A DNA stretch of 64,000 bases, from assembly GCF_000426185.1 (NCBI RefSeq), contig NZ_AUEW01000001.1, forward strand, positions 992,001-1,056,000, read 5' to 3'. Shown one piece after another: positions 19,937 to 26,990 of the stretch. The stretch comes from Cellulomonas sp. URHD0024 (GTDB lineage Bacteria > Actinomycetota > Actinomycetes > Actinomycetales > Cellulomonadaceae). The translations under genes and the position numbers were made by a program. The notes under the pieces were generated by a model, which saw only the letters and a list, made by a program, of their open reading frames with translations, ran no database searches and was not told where the DNA came from. The stretch's first letter is position 1; each line of letters starts with the position of its first letter.

Positions 19937-20862
19937 AGCGCCTCCCCCACCCAGTTCGTCGCGGAGCCGCTCGGGAAGTAGCGACCACGGATCGCGTCCG
20001 ACGCGGCAGAGCAGGCTCGCTGCACGCGTTCCATCTCCTTGGGCAGGGTGTCGAGCACCTCGATGAGGGGCCGGTACTCCAGGTTCGTCCGGACGTAGCC
20101 GATGTGCCGTCGTGCGTCGTCGACGGCGGCGCGGTCCGCAGTCGGCTCCAGCGCGGCCAGGCACGACTCGGCCTGGTTGAGCGCGAAGACGATCGACCGC
20201 GGGAAGAGCTGGTCCGTCAGCAGGAACCCGGCGGCGCGTTCGTCGGACGCGGCTCCGCGGTACATCCGCAGGAACGCCTCGTGCGCACCGCAGGACCGCA
20301 GCAGCGTCGTCCAGCTCGGCCCGGCCGAACCGGCCAGAGCGCGGGTGGTCAGCAACCGTGCGGTCATGTCGGCGCGCTCGATCGAACGCCCGAGGACCAT
20401 GAAGTTCCACGTGTCGTCGCGCGATGTCGCGGAGTCGGTGATCCCGGCGACGACGGCCGCACGCTCACGCACCCACGTGAAGTAGTCGTGCGGTCGAGCC
20501 GGCCGCATGTGCGACGGCAGCTGGTTCCAGGTGGCGTTGAGCGCCTCCCACAGCTCGGTCGAGATCGTCTCTCGGGCCCGCCTCGCGTTCTCACGCGCCG
20601 AGACCAGCGAACCGGCGATCGACGACGGCGCGAACCTGTCGTACGCCAGCATGTCGAGCACGTACTCGCGGCCGACCTCCACGTGGCTCGGCTCGGCCGG
20701 CCGGTCCATCACCGACAGCAAGGAGCGGCAGGCGAGGTCCTCCTCTGCCCACGGGTCCTCGAGCAGGATCTGCACGTGCACGTCGAGCAGACGTGCCGTG
20801 TCGTCGGCCCGCTCGACGTACCGACCGATCCAGAACAGCGACTCCGCGATCCGGCTCAGCAC
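19933..20862 (-). CDS. Alpha-E domain protein (DUF403)
   Basis: 309 residues, almost entirely helical, beginning with the family signature MLSRIAESLFWIGRYVERAD. The GTG start lies inside the last codons of the ATP-grasp gene (7-nt overlap), and its stop overlaps the transglutaminase start. No catalytic motif is evident. It probably works as a subunit or scaffold with the flanking ATP-grasp and transglutaminase proteins. Confidence 0.93.
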   Translation of the reverse strand: MLSRIAESLFWIGRYVERADDTARLLDVHVQILLEDPWAEEDLACRSLLSVMDRPAEPSHVEVGREYVLDMLAYDRFAPSSIAGSLVSARENARRARETISTELWEALNATWNQLPSHMRPARPHDYFTWVRERAAVVAGITDSATSRDDTWNFMVLGRSIERADMTARLLTTRALAGSAGPSWTTLLRSCGAHEAFLRMYRGAASDERAAGFLLTDQLFPRSIVFALNQAESCLAALEPTADRAAVDDARRHIGYVRTNLEYRPLIEVLDTLPKEMERVQRACSAASDAIRGRYFPSGSATNWVGEAL

Positions 20863-22466
20863 GCGGCACCACCTCCGCCCGACTCCGACGACGACGTGAC
20901 CGGGAACGACCGCGTCTGCTGCTGCTGCATGACCTGGGCGCGCACGTCGTTCGGGTTCGAGTCGATGGGCACCGCCTCGTCCTGCGCCACCGACTGCGGC
21001 AGGTCGGAACCCAGCCGGACCGCACGGCGGGGCACGGCACCGCCGAGCACCCAGGTGTCCTTCGAACCGCCGCCCTGCGAGGAGTTGACGACGAGCTCAC
21101 CCTCCGGGAGCGCCACACGCGTCAGGCCGCCGGGCAGGACGAACACGGACTCGCCGTCGTTGACCGCGAACGGTCGCAGGTCCGTGTGCCGGGGCCGCAG
21201 GGCGTCGCCGATCAGTGTCGGGATCGTCGAGAGCTGGACCACCGGCTGGGCGATCCAGCCGCGAGGGTCCTCACGGAGCCGGACGCGCAACGCCGCCAGC
21301 TCGTGCTGCGACGCCCTCGGTCCGACGACCAGACCCTTGCCGCCCGACCCGTCGACAGGCTTGACCACGAGCTCGTCGAGACGGTCGAGCACCTCCTCGA
21401 GCGCGTCGGGCTCCTCGAGCCGCCACGTGTCGACGTTGCGCAGGATCGGCTCCTCCGACAGGTAGTAGCGGATCAGGTCCGGCACGTAGGTGTAGACGAG
21501 CTTGTCGTCGGCGACCCCGTTGCCCACCGCGTTCGCGATGGTGACGGTGCCGTTGCGCGCGCAGGTCATCAGCCCTGGACTTCCCAGGAACGAGTCGTTG
21601 CGGAAGACGACCGGGTCCAGGTAGTCGTCGTCGACCCGCCGGTAGATCACGTCGACGCGACGGCGGCCCTGGGTGGTCCGCATCCAGACGCGTCCGCTCG
21701 CGCAGAACAGGTCCCTGCCTTCGACGAGCTCGACGCCCATCATCCGGGCCAGCAGCGAGTGCTCGTAGTAGGCGCTGTTGAACACGCCGGGGGTGAGCAC
21801 GACGACCGTCGGCTCGTCGACGCCGTGCGGCGCGGCGGCCGTCAGGGCGGCGAGCAGCCGGCGTGGGTAGTCGGCGACCGGTCGGATCCGCAAGGCCGCG
21901 AAGAGCTCGGGGAACGTCTGCGCCATCGCCCGCCGGTTGGACAGCACGTAGCTGACGCCCGACGGGACGCGGACGTTGTCCTCGAGGACCCGCCAGCCGT
22001 CGAGGCTGTCGCGGATCAGGTCGATCCCGGAGACGTGGACACGCACGCCGTTGGGCGGGGTGATGCCCCGGGCTGCCCGCAGGAAGTTCGTCGACGAGAC
22101 GACGGTCGAGCGTGGGATCACGCCGTCGGTGATCGCCCGCTGCGGGCCGTACACGTCGGCGAGGAACGCCTCGAGCGCACGCACCCGCTGGGCGACCCCG
22201 GGTGCGACGTGCTCCCACTCGTCCCCGGCTACGACGCGCGGGACGACGTCCAGCGGGAACGGTCGCTCCTCGCCGGCGAAGTCGAACGTCACGCCCTGCG
22301 CGAGGTAGGACCGCGCCAACGTCTCCGCGCGGCCGCGCAGCTCGCCCGCGCTCAGCTCGGCGAGGGCCGTGTGCAGACCCTTGTAGGCCGCACGCGAACC
22401 GCCGTCGGCGCCGATCATCTCGTCCCAGGCTGCGCCCGCTGGGTAGTCGTCGAACAGGTCCGCCAT
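20856..22466 (-). CDS. Circularly permuted ATP-grasp protein
   Basis: 536 residues from the ATG at 22466; an in-frame extension to 23204 overlaps the divergent MazF gene and is rejected. ATP-grasp motifs include VVSSTNFLRAARGI, LVVKPVDGSGGKGLVVGP, FRNDSFLGSPGLMT and VVNSSQGGGSKDTWVLGG, in the permuted order of the DUF404/DUF407 family. The fold predicts ATP-dependent carboxylate-amine ligation. It heads the three-gene operon; product unknown. Confidence 0.93.
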   Translation of the reverse strand: MADLFDDYPAGAAWDEMIGADGGSRAAYKGLHTALAELSAGELRGRAETLARSYLAQGVTFDFAGEERPFPLDVVPRVVAGDEWEHVAPGVAQRVRALEAFLADVYGPQRAITDGVIPRSTVVSSTNFLRAARGITPPNGVRVHVSGIDLIRDSLDGWRVLEDNVRVPSGVSYVLSNRRAMAQTFPELFAALRIRPVADYPRRLLAALTAAAPHGVDEPTVVVLTPGVFNSAYYEHSLLARMMGVELVEGRDLFCASGRVWMRTTQGRRRVDVIYRRVDDDYLDPVVFRNDSFLGSPGLMTCARNGTVTIANAVGNGVADDKLVYTYVPDLIRYYLSEEPILRNVDTWRLEEPDALEEVLDRLDELVVKPVDGSGGKGLVVGPRASQHELAALRVRLREDPRGWIAQPVVQLSTIPTLIGDALRPRHTDLRPFAVNDGESVFVLPGGLTRVALPEGELVVNSSQGGGSKDTWVLGGAVPRRAVRLGSDLPQSVAQDEAVPIDSNPNDVRAQVMQQQQTRSFPVTSSSESGGGGAAC

Positions 22467-22605
22467 GCCCCGGACAGTAGCCGTCCGGTGATAACAACGC
22501 GTTACGGATCGGCCGATCAGGTAACAGAACGTGTTCGCCGGACCCAGAGGTGCGCGCACGTCCCGAGAGCCCCCGGCCCGGCCGCTGCCCGGTAGGTTCT
22601 CCCAC

Positions 22606-23115
22606 GTGACCGGACGGACCCGCTGGGCGACGCTGCACCGCCTCCTGAGCAGACTGGTCGGCCGTGACGTCCGTCGCGCGCCCGCACCGGCGACCCCCGC
22701 TCGCAGGGTCGTCCTGCCGGACCACCACGGCCCCGTCCACCCGCTGTACGCACCGAGCCTCGACGGCGACGCCGATCCTGGCGAGATCGTCTGGGGGTGG
22801 GTGCCGTACGAGGAGGACGTCAGCCAGGGGAAGGACCGGCCGGTCCTCGTCGTCGCCCGCAACGGCGCTTCCGTGATCGGCCTGATGCTCACGAGCAAGG
22901 ACCACTCGCGCAACGCTGCGAACGAGGCCCGCCACGGACGCGTCTGGTTGGACATCGGTTCGGGGCCGTGGGACGCGCGTCGACGACCGAGCGAGGTCCG
23001 ACTCGATCGGGTCGTGCAGCTGCACCCCACCGCGTTCCGCCGCGAGGGAGCCGTCATGGACCGCGCCCTGTTCGACCGGGTCACAGCAGCGCTGCGGGAG
23101 TGCAACGGGTGGTGA
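22606..23115 (+). CDS. PemK/MazF-like protein, no antitoxin partner seen
   Basis: 169 residues from a GTG at 22606; an ATG at 22531 would add 25 Arg/Pro-rich residues and cannot be excluded. The core EIVWGWVPYEEDVSQGKDRP followed by VLVVARN and IGLMLTSKDHS matches the MazF fold: an open beta-barrel with the conserved Arg-Pro. MazF toxins are ribonucleases paired with an upstream antitoxin, but the upstream 140 bp contains no ORF. It is therefore either orphan or non-toxic; this subgroup also has a longer N-terminus than classical MazF. Confidence 0.8.
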   Translation: MTGRTRWATLHRLLSRLVGRDVRRAPAPATPARRVVLPDHHGPVHPLYAPSLDGDADPGEIVWGWVPYEEDVSQGKDRPVLVVARNGASVIGLMLTSKDHSRNAANEARHGRVWLDIGSGPWDARRRPSEVRLDRVVQLHPTAFRREGAVMDRALFDRVTAALRECNGW

Positions 23116-23160
23116 CCGGTCGGCCAGGACTGGTCAGGGTTTCGGTCTGACACCACTGGC

Positions 23161-23310
23161 CTGGTAGTATGGGCAGTCGCGTGTCCGCCCGGGTCGGCGG
23201 GCACAAGCCCAGTTCCTCTCCGCGGGTATCCCCACGCCCCAGTCCCGGAGCTGTGTGCGCCCTCTACGACCTGTCAGATCGCTTCGGCGAACGCACAAGA
23301 GAGTCCATAC
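23161..23310 (+). other. rpsT 5' leader with hairpin and candidate promoter
   Basis: A TAGTAT hexamer at 23165-23170 is a good -10 candidate. The transcript would then carry a leader of about 130 nt holding an 8-bp stem (TGTCCGCC at 23182-23189 with GGCGGGCA at 23196-23203, one G-U pair). This may be a site of autogenous control by S20; not proven. Confidence 0.45.
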
Positions 23311-23571
23311 GTGGCCAACATCAAGTCCCAGATCAAGCGCATCACCACCAACGAGAAGGCGCGCCTGCGCAACAAGGCGGTGCGGTCCGAGCTCCGGACC
23401 CACATCCGTCGTGTCCGTGAGGCCGTCGCCGGTGGCGACAAGGACGCTGCCAACACGGCGCTCGTGTCCGCCTCGCGCAAGCTCGACAAGGCCGTCTCCA
23501 AGGGCGTCATCCACGCCAACCAGGCGGCCAACAAGAAGTCAGCGCTGGCCAAGTCGGTCGCCGCTCTCTGA
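23311..23571 (+). CDS. rpsT: 30S ribosomal protein S20
   Basis: 86 residues from GTG, with the S20 start [11 protein letters not shown] and the typical highly basic helical sequence ending [19 protein letters not shown]. It binds 16S rRNA early in 30S assembly. It stands alone on the plus strand between two minus-strand blocks and is followed by a strong terminator. Confidence 0.98.
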   Translation: MANIKSQIKRITTNEKARLRNKAVRSELRTHIRRVREAVAGGDKDAANTALVSASRKLDKAVSKGVIHANQAANKKSALAKSVAAL

Positions 23572-23590
23572 GCCTGCTGCACTGAGATCC

Positions 23591-23626
23591 ACGAACGGGG
23601 TCGGCCTTCGGGCCGGCCCCGTTCGT
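23591..23626 (+). terminator. rpsT terminator hairpin
   Basis: A 16-bp stem (ACGAACGGGGTCGGCC with its complement, one G-T pair) closed by a TTCG tetraloop begins 20 bp after the rpsT stop. Confidence 0.9.
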
Positions 23627-23658
23627 CGTCCCTCCCGCCTCCCGCCTGGCGGGACGCA

Positions 23659-23688
23659 AGAAGGCGCCCCCGGTCGGGGACGCCTTCT
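23659..23688. terminator. Second hairpin, probably terminator for the XRE-TPR gene
   Basis: AGAAGGCG and CGCCTTCT form an 8-bp stem extended by CCCC/GGGG across one mismatch, with loop GGTC. It lies 17 bp beyond the stop of the minus-strand regulator. Confidence 0.7.
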
Positions 23689-23704
23689 CGTTCGTTCGGG
23701 CCGA

Positions 23705-25027
23705 TCAGGCCAGGGACCACGTCTCCCACGAGCTGAGCGGCACGGTAGGCCGGAAACCCGCCTCCCGCAGTGCGCGGTCGTACGCCTCCGCGGCACGCGA
23801 GGTGTCGCCGTGCAACGCGTACCGGTCGCCGAGGTCACGCCAGGCAGCCGCAGACTGCCGCGACGCCGACATCATGCCGAGCATGTCTGCCGCAAGACGG
23901 TAGGCACGTGCGGATCCCTCGAGGTCGCCCTGCGCGTGCAGGGTGTCGCCGAGGGCGAGGCGGGCGATCGCCGTCTCGACCCGCGGCGGCTCGCCCAGCC
24001 GCTCGAGTGCGGCGGTCGCGAACCCCTCGGCCCTGGTGACGTCTCCCAGCAGGAGATGCGCCCGAGAGCGCTCGACGTCGAGCCTGGCCATCTCCAGCTC
24101 CGAGCCGAGGACGGCGAGGTCCGGTGCCGCACGCTCGATCTGCTCGAGCGCGGCCTTCGGATCTGCCGGCTCGGAGCGCAGCAGCAGCCACGCGTAGTTG
24201 AGCCGCAGACGCGGGAGATCCCGGTCCGGCTCACCCTCCGAGAGGAGCGCGAGCGCCCGTTCGGTGTAGCGCTGAGCCAGCTCGTAGTCGCGGCGCTGCT
24301 CGGCCACGAGAGCAGCGTTCCAGTACACGCTCCCCCGACCTCGCGGCGTGCCGAGCGACTCGGCCAGCCGCACGAGCTCTGCCGCCCGGTGCGTCGCATA
24401 GAGGAGGTCGCCGCGCTCGACGTAGGCCCACAGGACCGTCGACGCCAGTCGAAGGTGTCCGTCGGTCCCCGTGAGCTCCGCGGCCTCCAGCTCGGTCAGC
24501 GTGTGCTCCCCCACCTCGACCGCGCGGTGCAGGTCGCCGGCTTCGAGGTAGGAGGCGACGAGCGCGTTGGCCAGCTTTGCCGACTCGACGTGGTGCGACC
24601 GGCTGCGCGCGTCCTCGAGCAGGGGCTCGAGGATCGCCACGGCCGACTCCAGGTCGCCGAGACCCTCGTGCGCACGGGCCAGCGTGGTCAGGGCTTCGAC
24701 GCGGAGCGCCGGCGAGACGATGTCGAGGTCGAGGACCTCGAGGCGTCGTTGGGCGCCGGCAGCGTCACCCTGGGTCAGATCGAGCCGTGCGTAGTCGATC
24801 TCGAGCCGGGTCCGTGCCTCGTTCGGTCCGTCCTCGCCGTGCTTGAGGAACTCGAGGGTCGTGCCCAGTCGGATGGCGAGCACAGCAAGGGCGGAGTCGG
24901 TCGGTTCACGATGACCCGCCTCGATCAGGGAGATGTAGCTCGGGGAGAACGCGGACCCGGCAAGCGCGGTCTGTGACAGTCCCGCAGCGAGCCGGGCATC
25001 GCGCACCCGGTCAGCAATCGTGGTCAT
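23705..25027 (-). CDS. XRE-family regulator with TPR domain, candidate peptide receptor
   Basis: 440 residues. The N-terminal XRE helix-turn-helix (about 5-60) reads IADRVRDARLAAGLSQTALA and PSYISLIEAGHREPTDSALA. The rest is helical tetratricopeptide-like repeats: LARAHEGLGDLESAVAILEP, ANALVASYLEAGDLHRAVEV, AALVAEQRRDYELAQRYTER, LGDTLHAQGDLEGSARAYRL and LGDRYALHGDTSRAAEAYDR. One HTH plus a TPR solenoid is the architecture of RRNPP peptide-responsive regulators. A secreted-type small peptide gene is immediately upstream on the same strand. No ribosome binding site precedes the ATG, but TACAAT ends 8 nt before it, so the mRNA is probably leaderless. Confidence 0.9.
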   Translation of the reverse strand: MTTIADRVRDARLAAGLSQTALAGSAFSPSYISLIEAGHREPTDSALAVLAIRLGTTLEFLKHGEDGPNEARTRLEIDYARLDLTQGDAAGAQRRLEVLDLDIVSPALRVEALTTLARAHEGLGDLESAVAILEPLLEDARSRSHHVESAKLANALVASYLEAGDLHRAVEVGEHTLTELEAAELTGTDGHLRLASTVLWAYVERGDLLYATHRAAELVRLAESLGTPRGRGSVYWNAALVAEQRRDYELAQRYTERALALLSEGEPDRDLPRLRLNYAWLLLRSEPADPKAALEQIERAAPDLAVLGSELEMARLDVERSRAHLLLGDVTRAEGFATAALERLGEPPRVETAIARLALGDTLHAQGDLEGSARAYRLAADMLGMMSASRQSAAAWRDLGDRYALHGDTSRAAEAYDRALREAGFRPTVPLSSWETWSLA

Positions 25028-25035
25028 GGTCAGTC

Positions 25036-25041
25036 ATTGTA
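25036..25041 (-). promoter_or_regulatory. Candidate -10 (TACAAT) of the XRE-TPR gene
   Basis: On the minus strand TACAAT is followed by GACTGACC and then the start ATG. The 5/6 match to TATAAT and the 8-nt distance suggest a leaderless transcript separate from the peptide mRNA. The -35 is weak (GTGCAA at 17-nt spacing). Confidence 0.5.
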
Positions 25042-25062
25042 TGTGTGACGTCTCCGTGTTGC

Positions 25063-25083
25063 ACCACCCCTGCGGGGGGTGAT
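25063..25083 (-). terminator. Small hairpin between the peptide gene and the regulator
   Basis: In the minus-strand RNA, AUCACCCC pairs with GGGGUGGU (8 bp, one U-G) around a 5-nt loop, 37 nt after the peptide stop. No U-run follows. It could be a partial terminator or processing site that lets the peptide mRNA accumulate over the regulator mRNA. Confidence 0.4.
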
Positions 25084-25119
25084 GATGTGACAGAGCGCTT
25101 CCCCACCGCCGTGGCTCGC

Positions 25120-25260
25120 TCAGACCGCCATCCGGCAGCACCCAGTGGCCCCGCCGTTCAGCTGGATCGACCCGGTGGCGACGGCCGCCGGTCCACCGGT
25201 GAGGCCGAGCGCAGCGGCGATTGCGACGATGGCCAGGGCGGACTTGATGGAACGGGACAT
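25120..25260 (-). CDS. Small secreted-type peptide precursor (46 aa), candidate signal peptide pheromone
   Basis: 46 residues, a gene easily missed for its size. AGGAGA lies 6 nt before the ATG. The N-terminus has a basic n-region (R3, K6), a hydrophobic core at about 8-22 (ALAIVAIAAALGLTG) and an AVA cleavage motif at 26-28, a textbook Sec signal sequence. Cleavage would release TGSIQLNGGATGCCRMAV, 18 residues with adjacent Cys41-Cys42. The gene lies 92 bp upstream of the XRE-TPR regulator on the same strand. A role as that regulator's signal is inferred from this arrangement; a small secreted antimicrobial or structural peptide is the alternative. I recognise no named family. Confidence 0.72.
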   Translation of the reverse strand: MSRSIKSALAIVAIAAALGLTGGPAAVATGSIQLNGGATGCCRMAV

Positions 25261-25289
25261 GATGGATCTCCTGTCAAATTAAGCAACGG

Positions 25290-25314
25290 ATCGGTCAACA
25301 CCATGATGACCGAT
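25290..25314. promoter_or_regulatory. Perfect inverted repeat ATCGGTCA-N9-TGACCGAT, candidate operator
   Basis: Two perfect 8-bp arms around a 9-nt spacer, 30 bp upstream of the peptide start codon, in the 210-bp region divergent to the EAL gene. Size and symmetry suit a dimeric HTH regulator; the adjacent XRE-TPR protein is the obvious candidate. The peptide promoter itself could not be placed with confidence. Confidence 0.6.
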
Positions 25315-25470
25315 GAAGTGCCCCCCGCTTCGCCGTCCGACCGGTTCGACCGAGATCGGGTGAAAACTTCTCGATTTGTCACCCGTCCGATCGGGACCTT
25401 CCGGCGCCCCATGAGAATTCCACCCACAGTTCCACGTTCATAGGCTCGAACTTGTGATGTCATAGTTCGC

Positions 25471-26199
25471 ATGACACCGGACGACGCCGACGGCAGGCTC
25501 GCGGACCTCGCGGCCGCGGTCGAGGACGCCATCCCTCTGGCCCTTCGCCAGGAGTGGTCGCAGCGCATCGCCCGCGAACCGGTTCTCGTCGCCCGCCAGG
25601 GGATCTTCTCCGAGCACGGCCGTCCCTTCGCCTACCAGCTGTCGTTCCGCTCGCCCGACCAGCACACGGCAACCGCAACGACGTGGAACTCGCACCAGCA
25701 CGAGCGCGCCACGGCACACGTCCTCGGCGCCACGTTCGGCCGCGTCGATCTCGAGCACGTCGCCCACGGACGCCTGCTCTTCGTCCGGTGCCCGCGCGCC
25801 TACCTGGTCGGCGAGCTGCCCGTGCCGAGCAGACCGGACCGCCTGGTCATCGAGATCAACGACGGTGTGACCATCGATCCCGCGGTGATCGCGGGCATCC
25901 GACGCCTGCGCGAGCAAGGCTTCCGGATCGCCGTCCCGTCGTTCGTCAGCAACGCCAACCAGCGTCGGCTGCTGCCGCACGCCGACTTCGTCAAGATCGA
26001 CGTCCGGGACCTCGACGTCGAGGGACCGCCGGTCGTGCACCTCGCGCGGTCCTACGGTGCGCTCCTCGTCGCCGAGTTCGTCGAGAGCCCGGACACGCTG
26101 CGCCACGCCCGCGACCTCGGCTTCACGCTGTTCCAGGGCAACCTGCTGGAGCGAGCCGGGGTGCTGGACCGTGCCGGAGCGCCCCGCACGAACCACTGA
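25471..26199 (+). CDS. Degenerate EAL-domain protein, paralogue 1
   Basis: 242 residues. The EAL fold is recognisable from VARQGIFSEHGRPFAYQLSF and LPHADFVKIDVRDLDVEGPP, ending in a GFTLFQGNLL segment. The EAL Glu position reads YQLSF and the DDF metal motif reads VPSF, so c-di-GMP phosphodiesterase activity is very unlikely. No HDOD, GGDEF or membrane region is present. It may bind a nucleotide or protein as a regulator. It is divergent from the peptide gene and followed by paralogue 2. Confidence 0.8.
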   Translation: MTPDDADGRLADLAAAVEDAIPLALRQEWSQRIAREPVLVARQGIFSEHGRPFAYQLSFRSPDQHTATATTWNSHQHERATAHVLGATFGRVDLEHVAHGRLLFVRCPRAYLVGELPVPSRPDRLVIEINDGVTIDPAVIAGIRRLREQGFRIAVPSFVSNANQRRLLPHADFVKIDVRDLDVEGPPVVHLARSYGALLVAEFVESPDTLRHARDLGFTLFQGNLLERAGVLDRAGAPRTNH

Positions 26200-26295
26200 G
26201 CCCCGGACCGGGCGCAGCCACCTAGCCGGCGTGCGGTGCTGCACGGCACCGACCGGCCACCCCAGGTTCAGCCGATCGGGTGACTCGCGTCATAG

Positions 26296-26946
26296 ATGAG
26301 ACACACCCTGCTCTCATGTCACGTGACCGTGGCCGCAGTGTCTCCCACAACGCCCTCGAAGCTCCCGATCGCGCGACAGCCGATCTGGACCTCCGACGGT
26401 CGGCTCTTCGGCAACGAGTTCCTCTACCGGTCTCGAGACGGCCTACCGGCCCAGGTGGACCGTTGGCGCTCGGACCGGCAGGACATCGCGACCGCGTCGG
26501 TCCTGGATGTGCTGTTCGGCGACGGGCCGCCCGGAGACACGAACCCGGCGTTCGTCAACGTCACCCGCTCGTTCGTGGTCAACGAGCGCCCCCTGCCGGG
26601 CCATGCCGGACGACTCGTCCTCGAGATCGTCGAGTCGGTCACCGCCGACGACGCCGTGCTCGGCGGGCTGTCGAGGCTGCGCCAGCGTGGCTACAGGATC
26701 GCGATCGACGACTTCGCGGCGGAGCCGGACCAGGTGGCGATGCTGCCCTACGCCGACTTCGTGAAGATCGACGTCCGCGACGTCGAGCGGCTCGGACCGC
26801 AGATCGTTCAGCTGGCTCGCCGCAACGGGGCCGTCCTCGTGGCGGAACGCGTCTGGAACCACCGGCTCGTCGACGAGTGCGTCGCCCTGGGTTTCGAGCT
26901 CCTGCAGGGTGACGTCCTGGGGCCTGCCGTCACGCTCGTGGCCTGA
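26296..26946 (+). CDS. Degenerate EAL-domain protein, paralogue 2
   Basis: 216 residues from ATG; a GTG at 26338 would give about 202 and is a plausible alternative, since neither start has a clear ribosome binding site. It contains IARQPIWTSDGRLFGNEFLY, FVNVTRSFVVNE, LVLEIVESVTADD, IAIDDFAAEPD and YADFVKIDVRDVERLGPQIV. It keeps more of the EAL core than paralogue 1, including the E of GNEFLY, LEIVES and DDF, and resembles the EAL half of EAL-HDOD (YuxH-like) proteins without the HDOD half. Activity is doubtful. Confidence 0.82.
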   Translation: MRHTLLSCHVTVAAVSPTTPSKLPIARQPIWTSDGRLFGNEFLYRSRDGLPAQVDRWRSDRQDIATASVLDVLFGDGPPGDTNPAFVNVTRSFVVNERPLPGHAGRLVLEIVESVTADDAVLGGLSRLRQRGYRIAIDDFAAEPDQVAMLPYADFVKIDVRDVERLGPQIVQLARRNGAVLVAERVWNHRLVDECVALGFELLQGDVLGPAVTLVA

Positions 26947-26951
26947 CGACC

Positions 26952-26990
26952 GAGTCCGGCCAGCGCGACCGGGCAGGACGGGCCGGACTC
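26952..26990. terminator. Hairpin between convergent EAL-2 and holA
   Basis: GAGTCCGGCC and GGCCGGACTC form a perfect 10-bp stem with a 19-nt loop. The right arm runs into the holA stop codon. Confidence 0.65.

Noticed and set aside
25158..25568. 136-codon minus-strand frame overlapping the peptide gene and the EAL gene
   Set aside because: No ribosome binding site and Arg/Ser-rich sequence without fold; it crosses a divergent promoter region. The 46-codon frame has far better initiation and signal-peptide features.
25387..26279. Octamer CCGATCGG present upstream of both EAL genes (25387 and 26272)
   Set aside because: Short palindrome, common in GC-rich DNA, at different distances from the two starts; insufficient to claim a shared operator.
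26240..26300. Possible flagellar-sigma promoter (GCCGAT-like) upstream of EAL-2
   Set aside because: No TAAA/CTCA-type -35 at 15-16 nt spacing; the match is limited to GCCGATC.
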